Positions 1 to 10,276 of a stretch of 64,000 nucleotides of DNA are shown piece by piece (the first letter of the stretch is position 1; every line of letters starts with the position of its first letter). The position numbers were made by a program, and so were the translations under genes. The notes under the pieces were generated by a model. The model ran no database searches. It saw only the letters and a program-made list of their open reading frames with translations, and was not told the origin of the DNA. Source of the DNA: Agromyces sp. SYSU T00194 (lineage in GTDB: Bacteria > Actinomycetota > Actinomycetes > Actinomycetales > Microbacteriaceae); the NCBI RefSeq assembly GCF_040496035.1, contig NZ_JBEPJZ010000001.1, positions 62,001 to 126,000 on the forward strand. The letters are read 5' to 3'.

Positions 1-82
1 GGGCTTCAGGCTAACCCACGCACGGCACGGGGCGGCCCCGAGGCGCGCCGATTCGGCGTCTCGTCACGAGGTGTTCACAATC

Positions 83-97
83 GCGGGCGCCGCCCGC
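83..97 (-). terminator. Possible short terminator hairpin after the NlpC/P60 gene
   Basis: A six-base stem (GCGGGC/GCCCGC) with a three-base loop lies six bases past the stop codon of the wall hydrolase. There is no U tract, which is common for hairpins in high-GC actinobacteria. Weak evidence because short GC palindromes are frequent here. Confidence 0.3.
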
Positions 98-102
98 CGG
101 CC

Positions 103-945
103 TCAGCCGTTGATGCGGACGATGTAATAGCTGGTGGTCCAGATCGGCTGGATCCGCACGGAGGTGCCCGGGTACGGGGCGTGCAGGATGTTGCCGTTGC
201 CGGCGTAGAAGCCGTCGTGGCCCGACATGATCACCAGGTCGCCGGGCTGCGCCTCGGAGAGCGGGATCCGGGTGCCGGAGGCAGCCTGGCCCGACGAGGA
301 GTGCGGCAGCGAGATGCCGTACTGGGCGAAGACGTACATGACGAAGCCCGAGCAGTCGAAGCCGGCGGGCGTCGCGCCGCCGTACACGTACGGGACGCCG
401 ATGTACTGCGAGGCGGTCGCGAAGACCGCGGCGGGGCTGTAGCTGGTGGTCGGCGCGGCGTAGGTCGTCGATGCGACGGCGGCGGTCTGGCCGTACGAGG
501 TCATCGCCGCATTCGCGGCGGCCCGGGCGGCGGCGGCCTCCTCGGCGGCCCGTCGGGCGGCCTCGGCGGCCTCGCGCTCGGCGCGCTGCCGGTCGATCTC
601 CTCCTTGGTGACGGCCTCGTAGCTGTCGGTGGTGATCTCGGCGGCGACGGCCTCCTCGTCGACGTCGACGCTCTGCGCCTCGGCCTTGGTGAGCAGTGCC
701 GCCTCGCTGGCGCCGAACTGCGGGTCGTTCGAGCCGGGGGCGAAGGCGTAGGCGGGGAGGGCGAGGGTGCCGACGATGCCGGCGGCGACCGACATCACGA
801 TGACGTTCGCGAATGCGCCGCGGCGCAGGCCCCTGGTCGACGCGAAGGGAGCGTCGGGCGTGGCGACCTCGTTGCCCGAGCGGGCGATCCGGGTGGATCC
901 GTTCGTGCGGTCCTTCGTGGAACCGGTGCGAGTCTTCCGAGCCAA
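103..945 (-). CDS. NlpC/P60 (C40) peptidoglycan endopeptidase
   Basis: Exported cell-wall hydrolase, 280 aa, expected to cut within peptidoglycan stem peptides. I chose the TTG start at 943-945 because GGAGG sits six bases upstream; a longer ATG-started reading would add 39 residues that resemble nothing in the family. Residues 44-68 form a hydrophobic signal or anchor after a basic leader. Residues 111-148 are rich in Ala, Glu and Arg and look like a coiled coil. The catalytic domain (about 170-280) shows Cys198 in the FDCSG motif, His243 in SGHDGF and His255 as third residue. It stands alone, divergent from nothing close, with a long upstream region containing two perfect dyads. Substrate specificity cannot be read from sequence. 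Confidence 0.9.
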   Translation of the reverse strand: MARKTRTGSTKDRTNGSTRIARSGNEVATPDAPFASTRGLRRGAFANVIVMSVAAGIVGTLALPAYAFAPGSNDPQFGASEAALLTKAEAQSVDVDEEAVAAEITTDSYEAVTKEEIDRQRAEREAAEAARRAAEEAAAARAAANAAMTSYGQTAAVASTTYAAPTTSYSPAAVFATASQYIGVPYVYGGATPAGFDCSGFVMYVFAQYGISLPHSSSGQAASGTRIPLSEAQPGDLVIMSGHDGFYAGNGNILHAPYPGTSVRIQPIWTTSYYIVRING

Positions 946-1088
946 GTCGTACCTCCGGCGCCCCCGCGGTGCTTGTGGCAACCACCCCGTCCATGTGCGC
1001 TCACGCGTACGTTTCACGAGGCAAGAGACAGACAGGGGGACGTCTTGACTCGTGTGCGCCATCCGGCTTCGTGATGGCGACTGAGAGG

Positions 1089-1134
1089 TGACGCTACGTC
1101 ATTCGCGCGCGTATGTCACATTCCGAGTCGGAAT
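1089..1134 (-). promoter_or_regulatory. Two perfect dyads upstream of the NlpC/P60 gene
   Basis: TGACG-CTA-CGTCA (1089-1101) and ATTCCGA-G-TCGGAAT (1120-1134) are perfect inverted repeats 18 bases apart, in the 280-base gap between the DtxR-type gene and the NlpC/P60 start. The second is AT-richer than its surroundings. They look like operators for dimeric regulators controlling the wall hydrolase; which regulator is unknown. Confidence 0.4.
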
Positions 1135-1188
1135 TTCTCACGATTGGGTAACGAAAACCTGCCCCCAGATCGGGGGGCAGCCCACCCC

Positions 1189-1214
1189 GGGATCCGCGTC
1201 AGTCCGCGGATCCC
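1189..1214 (-). terminator. Hairpin terminator of the DtxR-type gene
   Basis: Perfect nine-base arms GGGATCCGC/GCGGATCCC with an eight-base loop, starting 12 bases past the stop codon of the DtxR-type gene. No U tract. Confidence 0.5.
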
Positions 1215-1225
1215 GCCCACCGAGG

Positions 1226-1918
1226 TCAGGTCGCGATGAAAATGTGGCCCGCGACCTCGATCGGCAGCTCCAGGCCGGGCTCCACGCCCTCGACATCGAC
1301 TGCGACGTACCCGTCACTCATCGAGAAGGTGGCGGATGCCCCGGGCACGACGCCCGCCTGCTTGAGCTGGGCCAGCAGTTCGGGGTCGAACTGCACGGGC
1401 TCGGCCAGGCGGCGGATCATGCCGGACACGGGGTCGGCACCCGCCTGCAGCTCCCGCACGACGTTGACGACCCCGTGCATGAACGGCGCCGCCGGCTCGA
1501 CGCCGAGCTCGGCGAGCCCCGGGATGGGGTTGCCGTAGGGCGACTCCGTCGGGTGCCCGAGGATCTCGATGAGGCGACGCTCGACGTGCTCGCTCATCAC
1601 ATGCTCCCACCGGCATGCCTCGTCGTGGACGTACTCCCAGTCGAGCCCGATCACGTCGGCGAGCAGGCGTTCCGCCAGGCGGTGCTTGCGCATCACGTGG
1701 ACCGCCTTCTCGCGGCCGTCGGCGGTCAGCTCGAGGTGGCGGTCGCCCGAGACGACCACGAGCCCGTCGCGCTCCATGCGGGCGACGGTCTGCGACACGG
1801 TGGGGCCGGAGTGCCCGAGGCGCTCCGAGATGCGCGCGCGCAACGGCACGATGCCCTCCTCCTCGAGGTCGAGGATGGTGCGGAGGTACATCTCCGTCGT
1901 GTCGATGAGATCGGTCAC
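1226..1918 (-). CDS. DtxR/IdeR-family metal-dependent transcriptional repressor
   Basis: Metalloregulator of 230 aa, expected to bind Fe2+ or Mn2+ and repress metal-uptake genes. Starting at GTG 1916-1918 (AGGAGG just upstream), the metal ligands fall at exactly the residue numbers of diphtheria DtxR: Met10, His79, Glu83, His98, Cys102, Glu105 and His106. That match supports the start choice. The N-terminal winged helix occupies about 1-73, the dimerisation domain 74-140, and the C-terminal SH3/FeoA-like domain about 150-230. It is divergent from serC with 75 bases between; TAGGCT on its own strand near 1960 is a possible -10. Whether it is the iron (IdeR) or manganese (MntR-like) sensor is not certain, but Cys102 favours the iron type. 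Confidence 0.93.
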   Translation of the reverse strand: MTDLIDTTEMYLRTILDLEEEGIVPLRARISERLGHSGPTVSQTVARMERDGLVVVSGDRHLELTADGREKAVHVMRKHRLAERLLADVIGLDWEYVHDEACRWEHVMSEHVERRLIEILGHPTESPYGNPIPGLAELGVEPAAPFMHGVVNVVRELQAGADPVSGMIRRLAEPVQFDPELLAQLKQAGVVPGASATFSMSDGYVAVDVEGVEPGLELPIEVAGHIFIAT

Positions 1919-1981
1919 CGGTCCTCCTGCTCCCGCCGCCCAGCGCGCCGTCACACAGCCTACCGTCGCGCACGCGCTGGC

Positions 1982-3109
<1,128 letters not shown>

Positions 3110-3115
3110 GCACCC

Positions 3116-3358
3116 ATGCGGTTCTGGCTGAGCGAGGACGAACGGCGCCCCGACCCGGAGCCGGTGCGCACCGACGCCCGGAAGGCCGTGCTCGTCGGCA
3201 CGTCGGTCTGGGCGCTCGTGCTCGTCGGCGTGCTGGTCTGGCGCGAGCCGATCGCCGCGGCGGGCATGGCGTGGCTGGTGCCGACGGCGATCGTGGGCAT
3301 CGCGCTCGGCGTGGTCGCGCTCGTCGTGGTGCAGGTGCAGCGCAGCCGTCGACGGTGA
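3116..3358 (+). CDS. Small DUF2530-type membrane protein
   Basis: 80-aa protein with a charged, proline-rich N-terminus (about 1-22, including ERRPDPEPVRTD and RKAVLVG), two hydrophobic segments (about 25-43 and 50-72), and a basic tail RSRRR. The layout matches the actinobacterial DUF2530 family, whose function is unknown. It follows serC by six bases and is probably on the same transcript. The basic C-terminus should lie in the cytoplasm. Confidence 0.75.
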   Translation: MRFWLSEDERRPDPEPVRTDARKAVLVGTSVWALVLVGVLVWREPIAAAGMAWLVPTAIVGIALGVVALVVVQVQRSRRR

Positions 3359-3396
3359 GCCCGCCGGGCTAGCGCAGGTCCGGGACCCGGGCGACG

Positions 3397-4297
<901 letters not shown>

Positions 4298-4305
<8 letters not shown>

Positions 4306-4678
4306 CGAGATCGTCGGCGACCTTGCGCAGCACCGCCGCGATCTTGCGCCCCTCGGCACGGTCGGGGTAGCGCCCCTTGCGCAGCTTCCCGCCGGTGATG
4401 TCGAGCCACTTCACGAGGTCCTCGACGATGATCGCCATCTCGTCGGCGGGACGACGCTGCAGCTTCGTCACGCTCGGGCCGGCGTCGAGCACCCGCACCG
4501 ACAGCGCCTGCGCACCGCGCTTGCCCTCGGCGACGCCGTACTCGACGCGGGAACCGGAACGCACCGCGGCGCCCGCGGGCAGCGCGGACGCGGGCAGGTG
4601 CACCTGCTGTCCGTCGTCTCCGGAGATGAAGCCGAAGCCCTTGTCCTCATCGAAGAACTTGACCTTGCCGGTTGGCAT
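4298..4678 (-). CDS. Cold-shock domain protein with C-terminal extension
   Basis: 126 aa. Residues 1-65 form a cold-shock domain: GKVKFFDEDKGFGFI includes the RNP1 motif KGFGFI at 13-18, and the RNP2 position reads QVHLPAS rather than the usual VFVH. Residues 66-126 are an added helical region (VTKLQRRPADEMA, VEDLVKWLDITGGKLR, AAVLRKVADDLDA) seen in longer actinobacterial Csp proteins. It likely binds single-stranded RNA or DNA. It is the first gene of a two-gene unit and overlaps the DUF3027 gene by eight bases. A TAGACT box at 4739-4744 gives a leader of roughly 55 bases, shorter than that of the second cold-shock gene in this window. Confidence 0.92.
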
Positions 4679-4738
4679 TGCTGACCCTCATTCGTATCGT
4701 CGTGCGGGCGCGCGGCAGTGCCGCGGCCCCGACCCCCC

Positions 4739-4744
4739 AGTCTA
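4739..4744 (-). promoter_or_regulatory. -10 box TAGACT of the cold-shock/DUF3027 unit
   Basis: TAGACT on the minus strand, 60 bases upstream of the cold-shock ATG, in the 104-base divergent gap. Confidence 0.45.
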
Positions 4745-4769
4745 GTGCGAGGCCGATCCGGCCCTGCCC

Positions 4770-4775
4770 TATCCT
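4770..4775 (+). promoter_or_regulatory. -10 box TATCCT, leaderless promoter
   Basis: TATCCT ends seven bases before the GTG start at 4783; no Shine-Dalgarno sequence precedes that start. Confidence 0.5.
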
Positions 4776-4782
4776 TGGTCAT

Positions 4783-5058
4783 GTGACGACGAGCACCCCA
4801 CCCAGCGACCATCGCGCCGAGCGCGTCCTGGCCTACATGGTCGCCGGGACGGTCGGCTTCTCCATCCTCGCGTTCTTCGCGGTCATGATCGCCACGCTGG
4901 CGGGGGTCGGCGACGACGACGGCTTCAGCCAGGGCATCTGGCCGTTCATCATCGTGCTCCCGTTGATCGGCCTCCCGATCGGGTTCCTGCTGCTCGTCGC
5001 GCTCCTCATCGTCAACGGCGTTCGACGGGCACGTGAGTCCCGCCGGGGTTCGGCCTGA
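4783..5058 (+). CDS. Small two-TM membrane protein of unknown function
   Basis: 91 aa starting at GTG 4783, chosen because a TATCCT box lies seven bases upstream and the start fits a leaderless transcript. The N-terminus (TSTPPSDHRAER) is polar. Hydrophobic segments run about 17-40 and 54-80, with an acidic loop GVGDDDG between them and a basic tail VRRARESRRGS. I do not recognise the family. It ends nine bases before the XPB-partner gene and may share its transcript. Confidence 0.75.
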   Translation: MTTSTPPSDHRAERVLAYMVAGTVGFSILAFFAVMIATLAGVGDDDGFSQGIWPFIIVLPLIGLPIGFLLLVALLIVNGVRRARESRRGSA

Positions 5059-5067
5059 TCCCGGCCG

Positions 5068-6930
5068 ATGCTCCCACTGGCCACTCGACTGCGCGCGATG
5101 GAGCGCGAGTCGGTCGCGGCCGCGATCCGCTCGCGCGAGATCGACCCCTCGGGCATCGACGACGTCTTCGACCTCGCCGAGGCGCTGCTCGCCGATGACG
5201 CGCTCGACCGTGCGTTCGCGCGGCTCGACCGGCGACTCCTCGCCTTCCTCGCGATCGCCGTGGAGGTCGCACCCGACGACGGCCGCACCGACCTCGAGCA
5301 CATCCTCGACGGCTGGCCGTCGGTGGCGCCGGGCGTGCCCGGCTCCGATGACGCCCGCCGCAGGCTCGACGAGCTCGACGCGCGCCTGCTGCTCCTCCGC
5401 GACGAGCACGGCCTGCTGGTGCAGCGCGAGGTCGGGGCGCGGCTGCGCGCGCGCATCGCCGCCGACCTGCCGAGCGCATCCGAGCTCGCCGCGCCGCCAC
5501 CGCCAGGGCTCGTGCGCGACGACGACCTCGACACGGGGCTCGTGGACCGCCTGGCCGCCGAACGCGCCTTCCGCACCATCGCCGCGTTGGCCGAGGTCGT
5601 CGCCGCCGTCAGCCTCGAGCCGGCGCGCGAGCTGGTGCGCGGCGGCCTCGCCCTGCCCGATGCCAAGCGCCTCTCCGCCGCGGCGGGCATCGAGCTCGAC
5701 GACCTTCCCGCCCTCATGGACCTCGCCGCGCGCAGCGAGTTGGTCACGCGCGACGGGGGGCACTGGCTCGAGACGCCCCGCGGGGAGGACTGGCTCGAGT
5801 CGGACACCGCGGAGCGCTGGCGCCGCCTCGCCGCCGCGTGGCGCGATCGCCTGCCCGACGAGCTGCTCGACCTCATCGCCGGCCGCTCGCGCCTCGGCGG
5901 CCCGGCACCGCTGATCGAGGAGGCGCGCTGGTTCTTCCCGGCCGGCGGCGCGTGGCTCGACGAGCGCGCACGGGTCGTCACCGCGGAGGCGGACGCGCTG
6001 GGCCTCACGGTCGCGGGCGTTCCCGTGCCCGCGGGTCGCTCCGTCGTCGCCGGCGACCTCGACACGGCCGTGGCCGCCACCAGCGCGCTGCTCCCCGGAC
6101 ACGTCGAGCAGGTGTACGTGCAGCACGACCTGTCGATCGTCGCTCCCGGGCCCCTCGCTCCCCCGCTCGACGCGCGGCTGCGGGTGCTGGCCGACGTGGA
6201 GGCGCGCGAGCTCGCGTCGAGCTATCGGGTGTCGGCGGCATCCGTCAATCGCGCACTGGCATCGGGCGAGACCGCCGAGACGCTGCTCGAGTTCCTGCAC
6301 CGCATCTCGCTGACGGGCGTGCCGCAGCCGCTGGAGTACCTGGTGACCGAGACCGCCGCGCGCTACGGCCGCCTGCGCGTGGGCTCGGTGGCCCCCGACG
6401 AGATGCCCGCCCGCAGCTACGTGCGCAGCGACGACGACGCGCTGATCGGCACCGTCGCGGTCGACCAGTCGCTGCAGGCGCTCGGCCTGGTGCGCACCGG
6501 GACGCATCGACTCACCAGCCGGTTCGGCGCCGACGTCGTGTTCTGGGCGCTGAGCGACGCGCGCTACCCGGTCGCGGCCGAGGACGCCACCGGCGAGATC
6601 GTCGTGCTCCGGCGGCATCGCGTCGCGCGCGTGGCCGACACGCGACCGCCGCGCGACCGCATCGCCGAACTGGTCGAGCGCGTGCTCGGCGGCGCCGACG
6701 ACCGCAGCACCGAGCAGGCCTGGCTCTCGCGCCGCCTCGAGACCGCCGCACGCGTGCGCGAGGCGGTCACCGTGAGCGTGCGGATGCCCGGCGGCGACAT
6801 CGTCGACTTCGTGCTCGAGCCGACGAGCGTCGCGAACGGGCGCATGCGGGCCCGCGACCGCGCGACCGACATCGAGCGCACGCTGCCGATCTCCGCCATC
6901 GCGGGGGTCGCCGACGCGCCGTCGGACTGA
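5068..6930 (+). CDS. Helicase-associated protein, partner of XPB helicase
   Basis: 620 aa. It has the layout of the actinobacterial helicase-associated proteins (Helicase_C_3/XPB-Ssl2-like region) normally encoded beside an XPB helicase. The N-terminal half is helical and rich in Leu, Arg and Asp (winged-helix-like repeats). The C-terminal part includes VEQVYVQHDLSIVAPG, a conserved block of this family, and LEYLVTETAARYGRLRVG. There is no Walker A motif, so it is not itself a motor. It is followed 99 bases later by the XPB gene on the same strand. A role in assisting XPB in DNA repair or unwinding is inferred from context only. ATG 5068 is used; Met11 is an alternative start. Confidence 0.85.
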   Translation: MLPLATRLRAMERESVAAAIRSREIDPSGIDDVFDLAEALLADDALDRAFARLDRRLLAFLAIAVEVAPDDGRTDLEHILDGWPSVAPGVPGSDDARRRLDELDARLLLLRDEHGLLVQREVGARLRARIAADLPSASELAAPPPPGLVRDDDLDTGLVDRLAAERAFRTIAALAEVVAAVSLEPARELVRGGLALPDAKRLSAAAGIELDDLPALMDLAARSELVTRDGGHWLETPRGEDWLESDTAERWRRLAAAWRDRLPDELLDLIAGRSRLGGPAPLIEEARWFFPAGGAWLDERARVVTAEADALGLTVAGVPVPAGRSVVAGDLDTAVAATSALLPGHVEQVYVQHDLSIVAPGPLAPPLDARLRVLADVEARELASSYRVSAASVNRALASGETAETLLEFLHRISLTGVPQPLEYLVTETAARYGRLRVGSVAPDEMPARSYVRSDDDALIGTVAVDQSLQALGLVRTGTHRLTSRFGADVVFWALSDARYPVAAEDATGEIVVLRRHRVARVADTRPPRDRIAELVERVLGGADDRSTEQAWLSRRLETAARVREAVTVSVRMPGGDIVDFVLEPTSVANGRMRARDRATDIERTLPISAIAGVADAPSD

Positions 6931-7015
6931 GCGCCGGGGCATCCGCCTCCCCAGCCGCCCGCACGGCCCGCCACCGCGGATGCCCGCCGACCGCCCCCGT
7001 GCGCCGCGAGGCGGG

Positions 7016-7021
7016 TAGACT
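7016..7021 (+). promoter_or_regulatory. -10 box TAGACT, leaderless promoter of the XPB gene
   Basis: TAGACT lies eight bases before the ATG at 7030 and no Shine-Dalgarno sequence is present. Confidence 0.5.
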
Positions 7022-7029
7022 GGACCGCT

Positions 7030-8670
7030 ATGTCCGACGGCCCTCTCATCGTCCAGAGCGATCGCACGGTGCTCCTCGAAGTCGCCAACCCGCTCGCCGA
7101 GGACGCACGCCACGACCTCGCGGTCTTCGCCGAGCTCGAGCGCGCGCCCGAGCACATCCACACGTACCGCATCACGCGGCTCGGGCTGTGGAACGCCCGC
7201 GCGGCGGGCCACGACGCCGATGACATGCTCGGCACGCTGGAGCGCTACTCGAAGTTCCCCGTGCCCACGACGGTGTCCGTCGACATCCGCGAGACCGTCG
7301 GCCGGTACGGCCGCCTCGTGATCGACCGCACCGACGACGGCGACCTGCGCCTGCGCAGCGACGACCTCGCGGTGCTCACCGAGGTCAGCGGGGCCAAGCG
7401 CATCGCACCGCTGCTCGCGGAACGCATCGACGACACCGGCTTCCTCGTCGCGCCGTGGGCGCGCGGGCAGCTCAAGCAGGAGCTCGTGAAGCTCGGCTGG
7501 CCCGCCGAGGACCTCGCGGGCTACACGCCGGGCACGCCGCACGACATCGACCTCGCCGAGGACGGCTGGCACCTGCGCGACTACCAGCGCAAGGCCGTCG
7601 ACAACTTCTTCGACGGCGGCTCGGGCGTGGTCGTGCTGCCCTGCGGCGCGGGCAAGACGCTCGTCGGCGCGGGCGCCATGGCCACCGCCAAGACCACCAC
7701 GCTCATCCTGGTCACCAACACCGTCTCGGCGCGCCAGTGGCGCGACGAGCTGCTGCGCCGCACCTCGCTCACGCCCGAGGAGATCGGCGAGTACTCGGGG
7801 CAGGTGAAGGAGGTCAAGCCGGTCACCATCGCGACCTACCAGATCCTCACCGCGAAGCGGAAGGGCGAGTACGCGCACCTCGCGCTGCTGGACGCGCTCG
7901 ACTGGGGCCTCGTGGTCTACGACGAGGTGCACCTGCTGCCCGCGCCGGTGTTCAAGCTCACCGCCGAGCTGCAGGCCCGGCGCCGCCTCGGCCTCACCGC
8001 GACCCTCGTGCGCGAGGACGGCCGCGAGGGCGACGTGTTCTCGCTGATCGGCCCGAAGCGCTTCGACGCGCCGTGGAAGGAGATCGAGGCCCAGGGCTTC
8101 ATCTCCCCCGCCGCCTGCTACGAGGTGCGCATCGACCTGCCGCAGTCGGAGCGGCTCGCCTACGCCGCATCCGCCGACGACGAGCGGTACCGGCTCGCCG
8201 CGACGGCGCCGGCCAAGCTCGACGTGGTGCGCGAGCTCGTCGCCAAGCACGCGGGCGAGCGGATCCTCGTGATCGGCCAGTACCTCGACCAGATCGAGGA
8301 GCTCGCCGACGCGCTCGGCGCCCCGCAGCTGACCGGCTCGACCCCGGTCGACGAGCGCGAGCGCCTGTTCCAGGAGTTCCGCGAGGGCACCACGCAGGTG
8401 CTGGTCGTGTCGAAGGTCGCCAACTTCTCGGTCGACCTGCCGGAGGCGACCGTGGCGATCCAGGTGTCGGGGTCGTTCGGCTCCCGCCAGGAGGAGGCGC
8501 AACGCCTCGGCCGGCTGCTTCGGCCGAAGGAGTCGGGCCTGTCGGCGAACTTCTACACGCTCGTCTCGCGCGACACGGTCGACCAGGACTTCGCGCAGAA
8601 CCGCCAGCGCTTCCTCGCCGAGCAGGGCTACAGCTACACGATCCTCGACGCGCACGCGTTGGCCGCGTAG
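7030..8670 (+). CDS. XPB/Rad25-type DEAD/DEAH-box DNA helicase
   Basis: 546 aa superfamily 2 helicase. Residues about 1-65 hold the N-terminal XPB region with HIHTYRITRLGLWNARAAG. The Walker A motif is LPCGAGKT (203-210), the DEVH box lies at about 298-301, TAT (motif III) is near 323-325, and the VREDG segment carries the Arg-Glu-Asp element characteristic of XPB. The C-terminal half shows QRLGRLLRPKESG, the arginine-finger motif VI. The expected activity is ATP-dependent 3'-5' DNA unwinding in repair. It follows its helicase-associated partner but also has its own TAGACT promoter. Confidence 0.95.
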   Translation: MSDGPLIVQSDRTVLLEVANPLAEDARHDLAVFAELERAPEHIHTYRITRLGLWNARAAGHDADDMLGTLERYSKFPVPTTVSVDIRETVGRYGRLVIDRTDDGDLRLRSDDLAVLTEVSGAKRIAPLLAERIDDTGFLVAPWARGQLKQELVKLGWPAEDLAGYTPGTPHDIDLAEDGWHLRDYQRKAVDNFFDGGSGVVVLPCGAGKTLVGAGAMATAKTTTLILVTNTVSARQWRDELLRRTSLTPEEIGEYSGQVKEVKPVTIATYQILTAKRKGEYAHLALLDALDWGLVVYDEVHLLPAPVFKLTAELQARRRLGLTATLVREDGREGDVFSLIGPKRFDAPWKEIEAQGFISPAACYEVRIDLPQSERLAYAASADDERYRLAATAPAKLDVVRELVAKHAGERILVIGQYLDQIEELADALGAPQLTGSTPVDERERLFQEFREGTTQVLVVSKVANFSVDLPEATVAIQVSGSFGSRQEEAQRLGRLLRPKESGLSANFYTLVSRDTVDQDFAQNRQRFLAEQGYSYTILDAHALAA

Positions 8671-8687
8671 CGACGACCTCCCCGGTC

Positions 8688-9386
8688 CTACGCGGAGCGG
8701 TAGCGCAGGAACACGAGGTCGCCCGACGGGAGGGCGTGCACGAGGTGCATCCGCCTGGCCCGCTCGGCCGCGTGCACGACGATGCGGCCGGCGTCGCCGC
8801 CCGCGACGACCGGGCCGAGGGTGAGGCACAACTCGTCCACGAGGCCGGCGTCGACCAGTGCCCCGAGCAGGGTCGGGCCGCCCTCGCAGAGCACGCGCCC
8901 GTGTCCGATCCGGCGCAGGGCCGCGACGGCGGCGGGCAGGTCGACCGCGTCCTCGCCGAGCACCAGCACGTCGGCGACCTCGGCGAGCGCGGCGCGTCGG
9001 TCCGCGGGCGATCCGGCGTGGGTGAGCACGACGGGTCGCGCCGGGGCGTCGGCGAAGATCGGGTCGGATGCCTCGAAGGCGAGGCTCGACGACACGATCG
9101 CGAGCCGCGGGTGCGCCGGCTCCCCGACCGAGCGGCGCCACGCCGCGTGCTCGGGACCGAGCCGGAGCGCCCCGTACCCCTCGTGCCGGAGCGTGCCGCC
9201 CGCGACGAGCACGACGTCGGCGACCGCGCGGAGCACGCCCATCAGCTGCTGGTCGTCCTCGCCGCCGAGCCCGCCCGACCGCCCGTCGAGCACGGCCGCG
9301 CCGTCGAGGCTCGAGATCATGTTCGCCCGCAGCGCCCCGCCGTCGGGGTACGCGTAGGCGGTGCGCATGGCGTCGCGGTCGATCAT
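8688..9386 (-). CDS. RibD C-terminal-like (pyrimidine/dihydrofolate) reductase
   Basis: 232 aa. It matches the RibD C-terminal/dihydrofolate-reductase-like fold: RANMISSLDGAAVLDGRSGGLGG near the N-terminus, DVVLVAGGTLRHEGYG, RLAIVSSSL, and the substrate-side block GRVLCEGGPTLLGALVDAGLVDEL. It probably uses NADPH. Starting at ATG 9384-9386 gives an ATGA overlap with the stop of the upstream FolP-like gene, so the two are coupled. Candidate roles are reduction of a riboflavin or folate/pterin precursor; the pairing with a FolP-like protein favours pterin chemistry, but this is inference. No deaminase domain is attached, unlike full-length RibD. Confidence 0.85.
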   Translation of the reverse strand: MIDRDAMRTAYAYPDGGALRANMISSLDGAAVLDGRSGGLGGEDDQQLMGVLRAVADVVLVAGGTLRHEGYGALRLGPEHAAWRRSVGEPAHPRLAIVSSSLAFEASDPIFADAPARPVVLTHAGSPADRRAALAEVADVLVLGEDAVDLPAAVAALRRIGHGRVLCEGGPTLLGALVDAGLVDELCLTLGPVVAGGDAGRIVVHAAERARRMHLVHALPSGDLVFLRYRSA

Positions 9387-10276
9387 CCGGCGTCCTCCTC
9401 GTACTCCTCGGGCAGGTTGTGCCGCAGCGGTCCCGCGGGCTCGCGCCAGCCGAGGATCGCCTCGGTCATGCGCATCGCGTCGACCGACTCGCGCACGTTG
9501 TGCACCCGCACGAGCCGCGCTCCCTGCGTGACGCACCAGACCGCTGCCGCGAGCGACCCCGCCACCCGGTCGCCGCGCTCTCGCGCGAGCGTCTCGCCGA
9601 CGAAGTCCTTGTTCGAGAGGGCGACGAGGGTCGGATGACCCAGGGCGACGATGTCGCCGAGGCGGCGGGTCAGCTCGAGCGAGTCGCGGGTGTGCTTGTT
9701 CAGGTCGTGGCCCGGGTCGACGATGATGCGCTCCGGGGGCACGCCGTGCGCGAGCGCGACGTCGACCCGGCGGCGCAGGAAGTCGGCCACCTCGCCGACG
9801 ACGTCGCCGTACGTGGGCGCCGGGTGGGGAGTGCGCGGTGCGGCGAGGCTGTGCGTGATCACGATGGTCGCGTCGCTGTCGGCCACGACGTCGGCCATGG
9901 CGGGGTCGTGGATGCCGGTCGTGTCGTTGATCACGTGCGCGCCCGCGTCGATCGCCGCCCGCGCCACGTCCGGGTGGAACGTGTCGACCGAGATGCCCCC
10001 CGTGCCGGCGAGCTCGCGCACGACCGGCACGACCCGGTCGATCTCCTCGGCGACCGGTATCGCGGGCCCCGGCGCGAACTTCGCCCCGCCCACGTCGACC
10101 CAGTCGGCGCCGTCGGCGTACGCGGCGAGCGCCGCGCCCACGGCGGCGTCGAGCGCGAAGGTCGCGCCGCGGTCGTAGAACGAGTCGGGCGTGCGGTTCA
10201 CGATCGCCATGACCACGACCCGGCGGGCGAAGTCGATCTCGCGGCCGGCGATGCGGCGCACCTGCGCGGCGCTCAC
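9383..10276 (-). CDS. FolP2-like dihydropteroate synthase family protein
   Basis: 297 aa TIM-barrel protein of the dihydropteroate synthase family. The opening VMAIVNRTPDSFYDRGATF is the family's pterin-site signature. The segment normally reading GGESTRPG is here DVGGAKFAPG, the form I recall from mycobacterial FolP2, which is reported to lack normal DHPS activity. HVINDTTGIHD, IIVDPGHDLNKH and LVALSNKDFVG are present. The GTG at 10274-10276 overlaps the stop of a 35-codon ORF upstream (GTGA), and the gene's own stop overlaps the RibD-like gene (ATGA). So three reading frames are coupled in a row. I call it DHPS family with uncertain catalytic function. Confidence 0.88.
   Translation of the reverse strand: MSAAQVRRIAGREIDFARRVVVMAIVNRTPDSFYDRGATFALDAAVGAALAAYADGADWVDVGGAKFAPGPAIPVAEEIDRVVPVVRELAGTGGISVDTFHPDVARAAIDAGAHVINDTTGIHDPAMADVVADSDATIVITHSLAAPRTPHPAPTYGDVVGEVADFLRRRVDVALAHGVPPERIIVDPGHDLNKHTRDSLELTRRLGDIVALGHPTLVALSNKDFVGETLARERGDRVAGSLAAAVWCVTQGARLVRVHNVRESVDAMRMTEAILGWREPAGPLRHNLPEEYEEDAG

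Noticed and set aside
946..1190. Possible cyclic di-AMP (ydaO-type) riboswitch before the NlpC/P60 gene
   Set aside because: The gene type and long leader fit, but I could not find the conserved ydaO sequence blocks in order. A covariance-model search of this stretch would decide.
4468..9141. Very long open frame on the minus strand (over 1500 codons) opposite the XPB genes
   Set aside because: It is antisense to well-supported genes with clear motifs; its translation is Arg/Gly/Ala-rich without recognisable domains. Such shadow frames are expected at this GC content.
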